Shown here: in pieces, positions 33,068-44,909 of the stretch | How the letters are laid out: every line of letters begins with the position of its first letter | Position numbering within the stretch: the stretch's first letter is position 1 | DNA from: Bathynomus jamesi | Lineage: Eukaryota > Arthropoda > Malacostraca > Isopoda > Cirolanidae | Assembly: GCA_023014485.1 (NCBI GenBank) | Contig: JAJOZX010008849.1 | Location: 112,501-176,500 of the forward strand | Direction: 5' to 3' | Length of the DNA stretch: 64,000 nucleotides | Notes under the pieces: generated by a model | The model's input: the letters and a program-made list of their open reading frames with translations, nothing else | Told to the model about the DNA's origin: nothing | Databases searched by the model: none | Program-made: the position numbers and the translations under genes

Positions 33068-33881
33068 GGTGTACGATCAGAACGTCTCAAATATGATAAC
33101 GTCCCAATAAATATGAATCAGAACGTCCCATACCTGATAGTTTTCGCAAACGTAAATATTTTTACGTTAGCTTTTTTAGTGAAAATAACTAATTTATGTA
33201 AAAATTCGCTAAATAACAAATTGTTTGAAGTCGCTCCTCGATTATAAAGAATTGTGTTTTTAGACTTTACTAATTATTGTTTTGAAATCAAATCCTTTAT
33301 TGCTGTATTCTCACAATGAATACTACAAGAATGAATACTACAAGTGATGAATGCTGCCCTGTCTGCGGGAATACTGTTAGACCACGCCAACAAGCCTTGT
33401 TGTGTAGTAGATGCCGTGTTTGGCAACATAGGACATGTAATACTGGTGTTACGCAGGCAGAATAGAGGGAAGCAGTTAGAAACAACACAAGTGTTGATTG
33501 GACATGCATGTGGTGTAGGCGACCAGAACTCGACCTCTCCCATGCACCAAATTTTATGTGAATTGTAAATATTTATATGTAAATCACTGTATGCTTAAAT
33601 AAATAAAATGTGTGTGTATATATATATATATATATACACACAGTAGATCCTCTGTCCTCTGTTCTCCTATTATCCACCTCCTACAGTCATAATAACCATT
33701 TCACAATACACGTTTTATTAATAACCCACACTGATAATTTGGTCAAATTAATGATAAAACTGAACTCCGACCCTAGGAGCTCTGATCCGGATATTGGGAC
33801 GTTCTGGTTGAGACGTTATGATAGTCGGGACGTGATTAAAATTGACACGTTCTTTGGTTTGGGACGTTATGCACGTAATCC
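33068..33881 (+). mobile_element. foldback element with GGGACGTT-repeat ends
   Basis: The left 70 bp contains AACGTC repeats (AGAACGTC, AACGTCCCA, AGAACGTCCCA) and the right 90 bp the inverted GGGACGTT, GAGACGTT and GGGACGTG. The flanks carry GTTTAGAA at 33060-33067 and 33882-33889, with the ninth base differing, close to the 9-bp duplication of MULE elements. It contains a PHD-type zinc finger frame (33316-33561). Confidence 0.7.
33316..33561 (+). pseudogene. PHD-type zinc finger, probably the N-terminus of a MULE transposase
   Basis: The ATG at 33316 opens a frame broken by an in-frame TAG at 33463-33465 and ending with TGA at 33559-33561. The zinc ligands are CCPVC, LLCSRC, WQHRTC and, after the stop, WTCMWC, giving a C4-H-C3 PHD arrangement over about 55 residues with the expected W-Q-H before the histidine pair position. 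I recall this finger (CxxC...QQALLC..C..WQHRTCNTG) at the start of MULE-type transposases in arthropods and molluscs. That link is from memory, but the foldback ends around it fit. The rest of the protein is missing. The two pieces are each under 50 codons, so a simple open-frame search misses them. Confidence 0.7.
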
Positions 33882-34488
33882 GTTTAGAATAAATGCATGT
33901 ATGATTATATTTACTTGCAATTAATAATTTTCAATTCCAAATAAATACAATATTATATAAAATTATATTTAATCTAAGCCAAATTTATTTTGAAGTAACA
34001 TCATTTATTAACTGTAGTTCAAAATTTGAACAAAACTGCACTTGATAATTTTGAACACAATACTTTGTTTGTCTAAATTTTGAACAAATACTTTGTTTAG
34101 GGTAAATAGAGATTTTTTTTCAGTGTATATTCTCAGAAATTTTTTGTCAAGACTATAAGAGATATGGACAACTTTAAAAAGGCATGTACCTAAACTGTAA
34201 ACTAATTAAAAAGAAGATTTTTCGTGTTATCAGTCATACAATCGATGACCAGTAGTGTGTGTTGCGCTGCATCATCCAACGAGTCCAGAGAGAGCGCTTT
34301 CAACAACTGCCTTCTTTAATTCTCTCTCAACTTTCGTTTTGTTATTTTTTGACTCTTACGCTGTGATTTATCATATAAGTTATGAAATTCCTGTGATAAA
34401 GGTTGTAATTTATTGCACATTTTGTTTTAATATACCCTATGCAGAGACATTCCAAAGACCGTGCCCATATACTCCTACTTGATGTATT

Positions 34489-34492
<4 letters not shown>
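33882..34492. other. no recognised gene
   Basis: AT-rich spacer with no motif I can name. Confidence 0.4.
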
Positions 34493-34524
<32 letters not shown>

Positions 34525-34700
34525 TCTCTTCGAAGAGATGGCAAAATACCTTAAGAAATGTATCTTAGATACAAAATACTAGCTTATTGTGTATCAAAGA
34601 TACACGATATAGGAAAGTTTTTTAAGAAAAGAGCAAGATACAGAGATACGAGACATACAGTATCTAAGATACTTTTCTCGATACAAGATACCTCTCTAAT
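34493..34700. repeat. (TA)n followed by GATAC-rich repeat element end
   Basis: TA tract at 34493-34522, then repeated GTATC/GATAC motifs in both directions. A similar GATACAAGATA-rich piece lies at 41196-41310. Probably subterminal repeats of a non-autonomous transposon. Confidence 0.55.
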
Positions 34701-34905
34701 CAGTTTAAACTTAGAGACTAGAAATAATAAGGAAAAAGAACCTTTAACCGAATAACTCAAAATAATGTTATAATGTTTCAGACCAACAAAGACCCTAGGA
34801 TCCACTCATGGCTGGTCTACCTAACTGTGTTCGTAATTGTGTATTGTGCATGTCCTCCGTGGTGGCGGAGAGAACCTACAATTTTACGTGGGTTCCGAAC
34901 CACAA

Positions 34906-37018
34906 AACCTTAATTTTACTACCTTAAACTATACCCAATCTATCAACATATGCGTCTAATCGATTTTTAAACATGTTTATAGACGTGCTACTAATTACTT
35001 CTACCGGCAAACTATTCCAGCTATTTACTATTCTATGCGTAAAAAAGTTTTTGGCAACTGCTGTCTCGAACCTTCTACTTGTCAACTTACACCCGTTATT
35101 TCTAGTCCTATTATATCGAAATATTTCGAAAAAGGTATCTCTATCTACGTTATCGAACCCATTTATAATTTTAAAAACCTGCATTAGATCACCCCTTAGC
35201 CTCCTAATCTCGAGTGTAGTCAATTTTAACTCCTTAAGCCTATCCTCGTACGACTTCGACCGAAGCGACGGAATCATCTTAGTTGCTCGTCTTTGAACTC
35301 TTTCGAGTTTGTCTATATCTTTTCGGATATGCGGATTCCAAAACTGGATCGCGTACTCCAAATGGGGTCTAACTAATGATTTATAAAGAGGAACAATAAT
35401 ATCGCGTGATTTGTACTCAAAATTCCGAGCTATAAAACCTAGCACTTTGTTCGTTTTATTGACCACTGCTGTACTTTGTTTCGCCACTTCTAAATCACCA
35501 GTGACTATAACTCCTAAATCTTTTTCCTGCTCTACGCTTGCTAACTCCTTCCCTATATGTAACCTATATGTAAAATTTTGCACTTATCGACGTTAAATCT
35601 CATTTGCCATGTGACCAACCAATCTATGATTTTATTCAGATCTTCCTGGATTTTACCTCTATCTTCGTCATTAATCGCCCTACCACCCAACTTCGTGTCA
35701 TCCGCAAACTTTGAAACTGTCTGACTAGGCCGACATCTAAATCGTTAATATATATATTAAGAAAAAGCAAGGGGCCCAATACAGAACCCTGAGGAACGCC
35801 GCTCGCTACATTAGCCCAAGACGACTCCGCTCCATCAACGATCACCCTCTGTTTCCTACCTCGCAACCACTCTTCTATCCAATTTATTGCTACACCCCTG
35901 ATTCCATGAACCTTAGTTTTTTCAATGAGTCTTTTGTGCGGTATGATGTCAAACGCTTTTTGAAAATCTAAATACACTACATCAACCGCCCGATTACTAT
36001 CGCAAACTTCAACCACGCCTTGAAAAAATCTAAAGATTAGTTAAGCAAGATTTGTTTCGCCTAAAACCGTGCTGCGTATTTCTAATGAAGTTATGCAATT
36101 CTAAGTGTTCGACTAAACGATCCCTAATTATTGATTCCAGTAGCTTACCTACAACAGACGTTAAACTGATTGGCCTATAATTTCTCGCCGCACCTTTATC
36201 GTCTTTCTTAAAGAGAGGTGTTACATTTGCTAACTTGAAATTATCTGGTACGCACCCTCAGAAACAGACGCATTAAAAATCTTTGTTAGCGGCACAACAA
36301 TGCTTTCTTTTAATTCTTTTAGTTGTATGGGATATATGGAATCCGGCCCCGGTGATTTACGCATTTTCATTTTATCAATATAGCGCATTACCTCCATTTC
36401 ACTAACCACAATATCCAAAGTATTACTATTATCAAAAGGTATTATGTCTATGACCGTAGGGATATTCGTTACATCTTCTATAGTAAAAACTGACGTAAAA
36501 AATTCGTTTAGCAAGGTAGCCATTTGCTTGTTTTCAGAAACTAGCTCTCTTTTAAAACTCCCACAGAGTTCCTCGAGCTGCCCTCGAACAATGGAATCGC
36601 CAACGAGTCGTATTTCCGTTTCAGCAGCGTTTTTGAAACCTAAAACAGAAAATTTATTGTTTGTTATTACTGGTAGACAAGTCTTAGGTTTTCTCAATGG
36701 GGCCCCATTCCGCACTTGAACGAAGGGTTGGGAACTAGGGGAAGAGAGAGGGCTATTAGTACTATTTATATTATTAGTAGAAACTGAGGCAGGAGGGTTC
36801 GTAACTGAAGTCTCAAGGGATTCTAATTTTGCCGTCAGGAGGATCACCCTTTCTTCAAGCCTCACTCTGGCTTCCCTCTCACGTTTTAACTCGTTCCTCA
36901 GCACTTCCAAGCTTGAGCACCACCTGCAAACTAACTGTTCATTATTATTAGCCAAAGTAAACGCGTAAGTGGCAAATTTCCCTTCACAGCGACTGCAAGT
37001 ACTTGACGGGGGTGCCAT
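34906..37018 (-). pseudogene. CR1-like LINE with ORF1 fused to reverse transcriptase by deletion
   Basis: The minus strand starts with ATG at 37018. Residues 1-40 have a zinc-finger-like cysteine set (CSRCEGKFATYAF, CRWCSS). A coiled coil follows (LRNELKREREARVRLEERV), then an STN-rich linker and LVGDSIVRGQLEEL, the esterase-like start known from CR1 ORF1. Directly after this the frame continues in RT territory (KMRKSPGPDSIYPIQLKEL). So the remainder of ORF1 and the endonuclease are deleted, yet the frame is open for 262 codons. The RT proper follows in other frames: [35 protein letters not shown] (36016-35636), with a frameshift just before the D-D motif, then LGVIVTGDLEVAKQST to WNSLPVEVISSTS (35583-34924). 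The 3' end shares CACAAAACCTTAATTTTACT with the 42.8 kb copy. Confidence 0.9.
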
Positions 37019-37915
37019 GCTATTAATTAATTAAAAAACAAAAACAAAAAACGAGCGTTTGGAAATTAATAAATTACAACGTAAGTCTACTGCGTGCTTA
37101 TTGTGCCGTCAACTGCGCAAGCCCGCAAAAATGTTCTTGAAACGCAGAAACAGGTTCTTGTAACACAAATTTATAATAAATGAATATATACTTAATTAAG
37201 CTACCGACGAAGGATCTGTAAAGAAAAGGTATTAATAAAATTTATCTGTCCACTATTCGACCTACTTTTTTTTTCTTTTTTCCTTTTTCCCACGAAGGGT
37301 GACCACACCCTACTTGATGATCCCCGTACCAAGGCAAAATGAACCTTATCAAACCTCGTTTTCTGATAGATTCGAAAAACAACAAGGCAAACAAGGCAAA
37401 ATGAACCTTATTAAACCTCATTTTCTAAGAGATTCGAAAAACAAACAAGGCAAGCCACGTGCACTAGCCTTAGTTTAATCAAATAATATAGTAATGAAGT
37501 CAATAAATGAAATATATTCGTTAATGAATGATTAGTAACACGAGGTAATTTAGTTAAGAATGCACCAAACACTATTTTGTAAAGACTATCAACGAAAACC
37601 ACTTATTCAATTGGTAACACTGGAATCGATAAAACACGTCTGTTCACAAGGAAAGAGTGATCTCGTCATTGAAGTAAAATTTCACACTGAAGGATATATT
37701 CAACCTGAACTTTCCTCTTAAATTAAAAGTAATATCTAAAACTAAATATAACAACCAACCGACCAACCCACTATACTCACTGTGAGTATTAAACGCAAAC
37801 ATACTCTCTTTAAATGATGGCAAATTGATATTATTACCGAACAGAAGTACAAAAATTACTGTAACAGACTTAATGCAGCCATTAAAAAGCAAATGTAGAT
37901 AATTATTGTTCAAAA
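37019..37915. other. no supported gene; possible CR1 5' region
   Basis: The first ~150 bp may be the 5' untranslated part of the CR1-like LINE. GGCAAAATGAACCTTATNAA is tandemly repeated at about 37334 and 37395. The rest is AT-rich. Confidence 0.4.
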
Positions 37916-37919
37916 ATAG

Positions 37920-40190
37920 TTGAACAGAAATTCAATCCCAAAGGGTATGAAACACATGAAGGATTTAATTCACACGCAAAAAGGTGAACACAAATCCTTT
38001 GTCCTTCCTCACACAAGACGGAAATTCTTAGTGATCCCAAAGACATAGACAATTTATTAAAAAACTTCATTGCGCATATCGGCTCCAATACTGCAGCTTC
38101 GATTCCAGTTACTGACACTCACTACCGACAATACATGCCACAACCAAATTGAAACTCGTTTTTCTTTGATCCACTCTTACCAAACGATGACTCTTCAGCA
38201 ATAAAAAATCTGAAAAATAGACCCTGACATCAATACGATCCCAGTGAAAATATACACACTAGTATCTGATGAAATTGCAATAATACTCATAAACGAATGA
38301 ATGAATCAGTAACACTAAATATATTCTTTGACATTCTAAAAGAAGCCAGAGTATGCCCTGTATTTAAGTTAGAAAACACCCCATCCAATTATCGCCCTAT
38401 TCCCGTATTGCCAACTTTAAGTAAAGTATTTGAAAACATTATATACAATAAACTTACTAATTCCTAATCAAATACGATATTTTAATTAAAACACAATTTG
38501 GGTTTAGAGGCGGGCATACAACGGAAGATGTCATAAACATGCTATTAGAAAATGTGTATCAGAACCTAAACAGCCAAAAACACACTGCCTGGTCTTCCTC
38601 GACTTGTCCAAAGCACGTGATACACTTTCGCATAAAACCCTATTGAATAAATTTCACAAATACGGAATAAGGGGAAATATCCTCGATTGGTTCAAATCAT
38701 ATTTTGTCATATCGTCGCCAATACATCATCAGATTAAAAGATAATTTATCCGACAAGGCGATGCTAACTAGTGGAGTCCCACAAGGATCTATTCTTGAGC
38801 CATTACTATTTCTAATTCACGTCAAAGATTTTCATCTTTCAAACACATTAAACTGTGTACAATATGCAGATGATGCCACACTTACTTCTTTCCATCATAA
38901 TTGAGACTTTCTGATAAATGAAACGAACAGGCAATTAGAGCATGTCTATAAATGAATGTGTCCTAATAAACTTTTATTGAACCTGACAAAGTCATCTTAC
39001 GTGATTATTACCACAAAACATATACGTAAATACAAACTAGCAAATATAAATTGAGAATACTACTCTTGGAAGGGTGAATGAAGTTAAAGTGTTTGGCATT
39101 AATTTAGACAAAAAACTAAATTTCAAAAATCTTGTACAACATATCACCTCCAAATTGTGAAGATTTCTATTCATTATTTAAACTAAAAGTTCTCTTCCTT
39201 CCTCAAAACGCACTCCTTACCCTGTATTATTCCTTCATCCATCCACATTTATATATTGCATTACAACATGGGGTAGTTCAAAGAAATACAGTACTAAAAC
39301 ATCCTTTGGAATAATAGAAACAGAAAATGTCACATTCCTCCAATGTTTAAAGAGCTAAATATTTTAAAAAAATGACATACAAATTCAATGTTGCTGTCAA
39401 TATATTCAAAGTTATGAATAAAAATCAAACATACATTACCCAATTCAGTGGTGTAGTGCTGTGGGAACGCGTGGAACGGCGTTCCCTTACTTTTTTGGTA
39501 GACGGAACGGCGTTCCCTCACTATTTCAAATAAATCCAACTATACAAATCTCTAACGTCATGAAATTTTAATTCCCCACCCTAGAAGAAATATGAGAAAG
39601 AATCATTAACTGTTTCATTTCTTCGACTGAGGCAATGCTAGCCTATAAAGATCTGGTGAAACAGTCACCACGGCGTACCAGTTGTTAACTTTTTTTTAGT
39701 TAATCATTCCAGTTGTTAGCTATTTTTACTGATCGTACTGGATGTCGTATATCTAATGACACTGGAAATACTGCATCTTCAACCTTGGAATATATCCTAA
39801 TATCCAGTGCATATGACCTCAAAATATCCCTGAAACTGGTCAGATTTCAAAAGATTTCCCAGGGTGCTTACAGTGCCCCCGGACCCCCAGCTGTATGGGC
39901 TCGCCGCGCTCGCCATTGTCCCCCCCGCATCTGAGTAACACTTTCAAAATGCGTTCCCTCACTTCTTTATTTAGCACTACACCACTGTTACCCATTCAAA
40001 GAGCAATCACCTCCTAACAAATATATCATCAATATAATACCAGACTCCCCACGGTTTTTTATACGCAAACCAAACCATACAGTGGAAACTGCGGGAAATG
40101 CACTCCTTTTAAAAGGAGCAGATGTATGGAATTCCCACAAATATCAGGCAGGCTTCATCACTAAAGAAGTACTTCATTAGCTCTTAATGA
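37920..40190 (+). pseudogene. LINE ORF2 (reverse transcriptase), interrupted by a hAT element
   Basis: From about 38000 the plus strand shows the linker between endonuclease and RT in broken frames (DNLLKNFIAHIGSNTAASI). Then comes EARVCPVFKLENTPSNYRPI and an LVFLDLSKA-type first catalytic region with a substitution after it (about 38600). The clean piece SGVPQGSILEPLLFLIHVKD then VQYADDATL (38770-38880) carries the YADD pair. The C-terminal part (LTLYYSFIHPHL, 39205) is cut by the hAT insertion at 39446-39987 and ends near 40180. Many stops. The family differs from the CR1 and jockey copies. Confidence 0.82.
39446..39987. mobile_element. non-autonomous hAT element in the LINE
   Basis: Ends CAGTGGTGTAGTGCT and AGCACTACACCACTG. 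The flanks TTACCCAATT and TTACCCATT are the near-identical target duplication with one indel. GGAACGCGTGGAACGGCGTTCCC is repeated inside the left end and inverted on the right. Confidence 0.85.
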
Positions 40191-40393
40191 TATATAATTT
40201 AACTACTGCCATTATTACCATAGTAATTAAGTTCCTATTTTATAATTAACTATCTAATATATGCTTTTAATTAAGCACTTTTAATGTCATATTTTAGTTT
40301 TTTTTATTAAGCACCATTTATTTTCTACTAAATACGCACTAGATCATTTAATTTAAAATTATGTAAAGTTTTAAAATTTTTATCTTGTGTTTA

Positions 40394-40428
<35 letters not shown>

Positions 40429-40643
40429 TGCCACTTTCACTTCTCTTATGTAATAAATAAACTAATCCCATTAATTTTGCCTAAAATGCTTCCATGCTTC
40501 CAACGACATATTCAAATTAGAATAGTGTGAATATATTAATATATATTAATGCCATATCAAATATTTAAATTGTATAGAAAAATATTGTAAAACTCTGTCA
40601 CTTGCATTCTTTTTCTGAATAAAGATTTTGTTTTGATTTAAAT

Positions 40644-41064
40644 CAGCGATTCCCTAACCTGTAGTAGGCGAAGCTCTTTTAGATGGTACGCAAGTAGTTT
40701 ATAAATACAGAGCTTGTTAATTGTTAATTATTTTGATAATAATGTTTCCAAACAAAAGTAATATTAGTTGTAGATGACAGTAGTTGTAGATGCTGCATGC
40801 TATCCAATTTGCAGTTCGGGTAAATTTCAGATCACTTAACGATAACGTGCAAGGCCAAAACCAAGATTTTGACTCCATACAAATGTCGGTGAATATCATT
40901 ACAGTAAATATAACTTTTAGATAAGGCTGAAAATTCAAAATTAAACACCACAGCGTTTTTAGATAGGTGGTACGTGCACCTTCCTTTCATCCTTAAATGG
41001 TGATATTTAGAAACGCGTGGTGGCAAAAAGTGGTACGTCAACCTGAAAAGGTTGGGAACCCCTG
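40644..41064. mobile_element. hAT-type MITE
   Basis: Ends CAGCGATTCCCTAACCTG and AGGTTGGGAACCCCTG, with TTTAAAT near both sides. GGTACG/CGTACC motifs lie inside both ends. Confidence 0.7.
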
Positions 41065-41319
41065 GTTTTAAATCATTATAGTTTAAATGACATGTCTAAA
41101 ATTAGGGTTGGTATGTAAACAAAGACTTTGATAACTTAATTCTCAATAATTACCACTTCAAAAGTCACGACGACGGGTATTGAAATTCATGAAATGTATC
41201 TTGTATCAAATATACCATTTTAAGATACAAGATATAAAATATTTTTCTATTTTTCTTCAAGATACAGATACAAGATATAATTGTATCGAACATACAGTCC
41301 CATCGATACTGTCCATCTG

Positions 41320-41321
<2 letters not shown>
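41065..41321. other. no gene; GATAC-rich piece
   Basis: Contains the GATACAAGATA-type repeats related to 34.5 kb. Confidence 0.4.

Positions 41322-41375
<54 letters not shown>
41322..41375. repeat. (TA)n(CA)n microsatellite
   Basis: TA tract then CA tract. Confidence 0.95.
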
Positions 41376-41380
<5 letters not shown>

Positions 41381-42060
41381 TTCCAGAGATTGTTTTAAAC
41401 ATTTTCGCCTCAGGAAATTCAATTTCAACAGTTTAAAGATTAAGGAACCCAAGCTTGAAATGACATAGAAATGACAACCAACTAAATCATTCTATAATAA
41501 ATTTAGACTAGGATTTATTTCGCATTTAATTTTATTTCAACTGGGAGAAATAATTGAAAGTTTAATACCTTAGTAATATATATATATATATTAATATATA
41601 TATATATATATATATATTATACTAAGGCGAGAATTTTCATAACTTTCATAGTAGTAATTGTCACTGCGCAATGATAGTATTATTTTATCATGTATAGTAG
41701 ATAGCATATATTTCATCCGTGACAATGATTAACTACAGGGTGTTCGAAAAGTCTCGTCACCCCCTACAAAATGTACATATTGTAATACCAATTTCATTTT
41801 TGTGTGATTAATTGTATTTATATGTGGTAGGTGTAATTTAAGAAACAAGTCACTAACAACAGTTACTAATTACAGTTACTAATCAAGAATATCTGTGTGT
41901 GTGCACCAAATGACGGGCGGTATGGTTTCATGCCGAGATCTTTTGTCATAATGTTATAATGTTATAATGTTTCAGACTGCCGGTAAATTGGCAACGACCA
42001 ATTTTTATGAAACTAAATAATTATCAATTTAAAAATAATTAATTATCGGTTTAAAACTAA

Positions 42061-42520
42061 AGATAGAATCTCTCGGTCCAGAGGAGCAAGTCATAATAGA
42101 CTACTATCCACAAATACGTTTACATTCTATATCTATTTATAACGGACATGCAAATATATCAGATCCAAAGAATCCAGTCAATTTCATTACGGTATCCATC
42201 AAGTCACGGTCCATATCGATTGCGGACCAAGTCAAAATTTACAACCATATACATTATCAATTTAAAACTAATTAATTATCGATTTAAAACTAAAGATAGA
42301 ATCTCTCGATCCAGAGGATCAAGTCATAATAGACTACTATCCACAAATATGTTACATCTATATCTATATTATAACGGACATGCAAATATATCAGATCCAA
42401 AGAATCCAGTCAATTTCTTTACGGTATCCATCAAGTCACGGTTCATATCGATTGCGGACCAAGTCAAATTTACAACCATATACATTACAATATATACACT
42501 TACGAGGAAAAGTGTAGGTG
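42061..42520. repeat. 233-bp tandem duplication
   Basis: AGATAGAATCTCTCG starts at 42061 and again at 42294, followed by near-identical sequence through AACGGACATGCAAATATATC and ATTGCGGACCAAGTCAAA. Confidence 0.85.
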
Positions 42521-42763
42521 TGGCTGTAAAGACTGTACAGTAATGTAGAAATGTGTGTGCACCCATTATGGGTCTCCCATTTAAAGGTGTTTGTGGGGCA
42601 AGTGAAGATCATGAGTTTTTCAATACCTCACAGTACTATGGGGGGCACCGCTCGGCAGAGGAATCTCTTTAAATGGGGTGTGTAAGGACAGAGAGTATCC
42701 CTAACCCAAGACGCTGCCTCCCTATATCCCACAACACTTGTGTTGAGCTGTGGGATCTATCCC

Positions 42764-43910
42764 CACAAAACCTTAATTTTACTACCTTAAACTATACCCT
42801 TTCTATCAACATGCGCGTCCAATCGATTCTTAAACATGTTTATAGACGTGCTACTAATTACTTCTACCGGCAAACTATTCCAGCTATTTACTATTCTATG
42901 CGTAAAAAAGTTTTTCGCAACTGCTGTCTCGAACCTTCTACTTGTCAACTTACACCCGTTATTTCTAGTCCTATTATATTGAGATATTTCGAAAAGCTAT
43001 CTCTATCTACGTTATCAAACCCATTCATATTTTGAAAAACCTGGATTAGATCACCCTTAACCTCCTAGTCTCGAGTGTAGTCAATTTTAACTCTTTAAGC
43101 CTATCCTCGTACGACTTTGACCTAAGAGACGGAATCATCTTAGTTGCTCGTCTTTGAACTCTTTCGATTTTGTCTATATCTTTGCGCATATGCGGATTCC
43201 AAAATTGGACCGCGTACTCCAAATGGGGTCTAACTAATGATTTATAAGAGGAACTATAATATCGCGCGATTTGTACTCAAAATTTCGAGCTATAAAACCT
43301 AACACTTTGTTCGCCTTATTGACCGCCGCTGTACTTTGTTTCGCTACTTTTAAATCACCAGTGACTATAACTCCTAAATCTTTTTCCTGCTCTACGCTTG
43401 TTAAATCTTTCCCTGACATACTATACGCAAAATTACCGTTACGCGAACCTATATGCATAATTTTGCACTTATCCACGTTAAATCTCATTTGCCATGTGAC
43501 TGACGAATCAACGATTTTATTCAGATCTTCCTGAATTTTACCTCTATCTTCGTCATTAATCGCCCTACCACCCAGCTTCGTGTCATCCGCAAACTTTGAA
43601 ACTGTACTGACTAGGCCGACATCTAAATCGTTAATATATATAGAAAAAGCAAGGGGCCCAATACAGAACCCTGAGGAACGCCACTCGCTACATTAGCCCA
43701 ACACGACTCCGCTCCATCAACGACCACCCTCTGTTTCCTGCCTCGCAACCATTTCTAGCCAATTTATTACTACACCCCTGATTCCATGAGCCTTAGTTTT
43801 TTCAATTAGTCTTTTGTGCGGCACGGTGTCAAACGCTTTTTGAAATCTAAATACACTACATCAACCGCCTGATGTCTATCGTAAACGTTAACCACGCTTT
43901 GGAAAAAATT
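42764..43910 (-). pseudogene. CR1-like LINE, second copy, 3' part
   Basis: Same family as 34906-37018, about 95% alike by eye in the shared part. The minus strand preserves [18 protein letters not shown] (around 43580-43610), MRFNVDKCKIMHIGSRNG and SVEQEKDLGVIVTGDLKVAK. A frameshift near 43240 and others downstream break the C-terminus. The 5' end stops in the RT fingers near 43910, a typical 5' truncation. Confidence 0.88.
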
Positions 43911-44243
43911 CTCTCATTGTGGACACGGGGACTGCAAGTTCTTGTGATCGCTTCCGAAGTGATTTTTTTTTCGGTGAACGAGACACCGATGCAATCACAC
44001 CTTCACATTGTTCTGCTCAAGTTGTTGGTCTTCCCGACCGTGGTCTGTCCTTGATGGAGCCAGTTTCAAAGAGCTTTTTTCCCAGCGTAATACCGTCTTG
44101 TTTGTGGTGCAGCCTTATTGAATCTTGTGTTGAAATCATTCTGGATATCATGCATCGTTTTGCCAGTATGTGACCTTACATGAGCACATGTGCTCATCGA
44201 TATCCTTTCCTCCAGAGTGTAAGTTGACTGGTCTGCCATTGTT
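43905..44243 (-). pseudogene. Tc1/mariner transposase N-terminus
   Basis: The minus strand begins MADQSTYTLEERISMSTCAH, a helix-turn-helix start. It then reads RRYYAGKK and (after a frameshift at about 44075) LFETGSIKDRPRSGRPTT, followed by SVSRSPKKKSLRKRSQEL. This is the paired DNA-binding region with the GRPTT hinge. The catalytic part has been replaced by the LINE. Confidence 0.8.
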
Positions 44244-44763
44244 CACACAACTCTAATACCTGGAAAAGAAAAAATGTCAATGAACAACATATAAATTCAA
44301 TTAATCACACAAAAATAAAATTGTATTACAATATGTACATTTTGTAGGGGTGACGGGACTTTTCGAACACCTGTAGAATTTTCATCACTTTGATAATATA
44401 GCAATTATCACTGCATGCACAGTATGCACCATAACTATGACTATGACTATGACTGAGCTAAAAAAATCACAGTAGCTACGAAAAAAAAGCAAAATTTTTT
44501 TTTAGACCCATTACCATGCTTTTATAGATCAAAGGTAATAGGCCTAGGCCTAATTCATCAAAAATAGAAACAACTGTTTTATATTTTGCCTGGCAGTGAA
44601 CCATTTAATTTTAGTATGGGTACCACATTTGTGTGATATATAGCCGAAGAGTGACGTTGATTAATGTTGGTTTTAAAAAGTTAAAAGTTAAGAAGTTATG
44701 TTAAATTACTGACGTGATTGAAAAATAAGCTGAACGTAAGGTAAGGTCTGTCTGTTATTTTAA

Positions 44764-44837
44764 TAGGGTTGCCAGATTTTGATGACCGGATTAAAGGACA
44801 CTCAAAACGTTTTCAAGCTGCACTCCCAGATTCTCAA

Positions 44838-44909
<72 letters not shown>

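Larger units (their letters stand above)
41736..44373 (-). mobile_element. Tc1/mariner element with ~75-bp inverted ends, invaded by a LINE
   Basis: The ends CAGGGTGTTCGAAAAGTCTC and the mirror CTTTTCGAACACCTG are flanked by TA, and the arms match for about 75 bp (TACAAAATGTACATATTGTA). Inside lie a transposase N-terminus (44243-43905), a CR1-like LINE fragment (42764-43910) and a 233-bp tandem duplication (42061-42520), so the 2.6-kb length is mostly later cargo. Confidence 0.85.
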
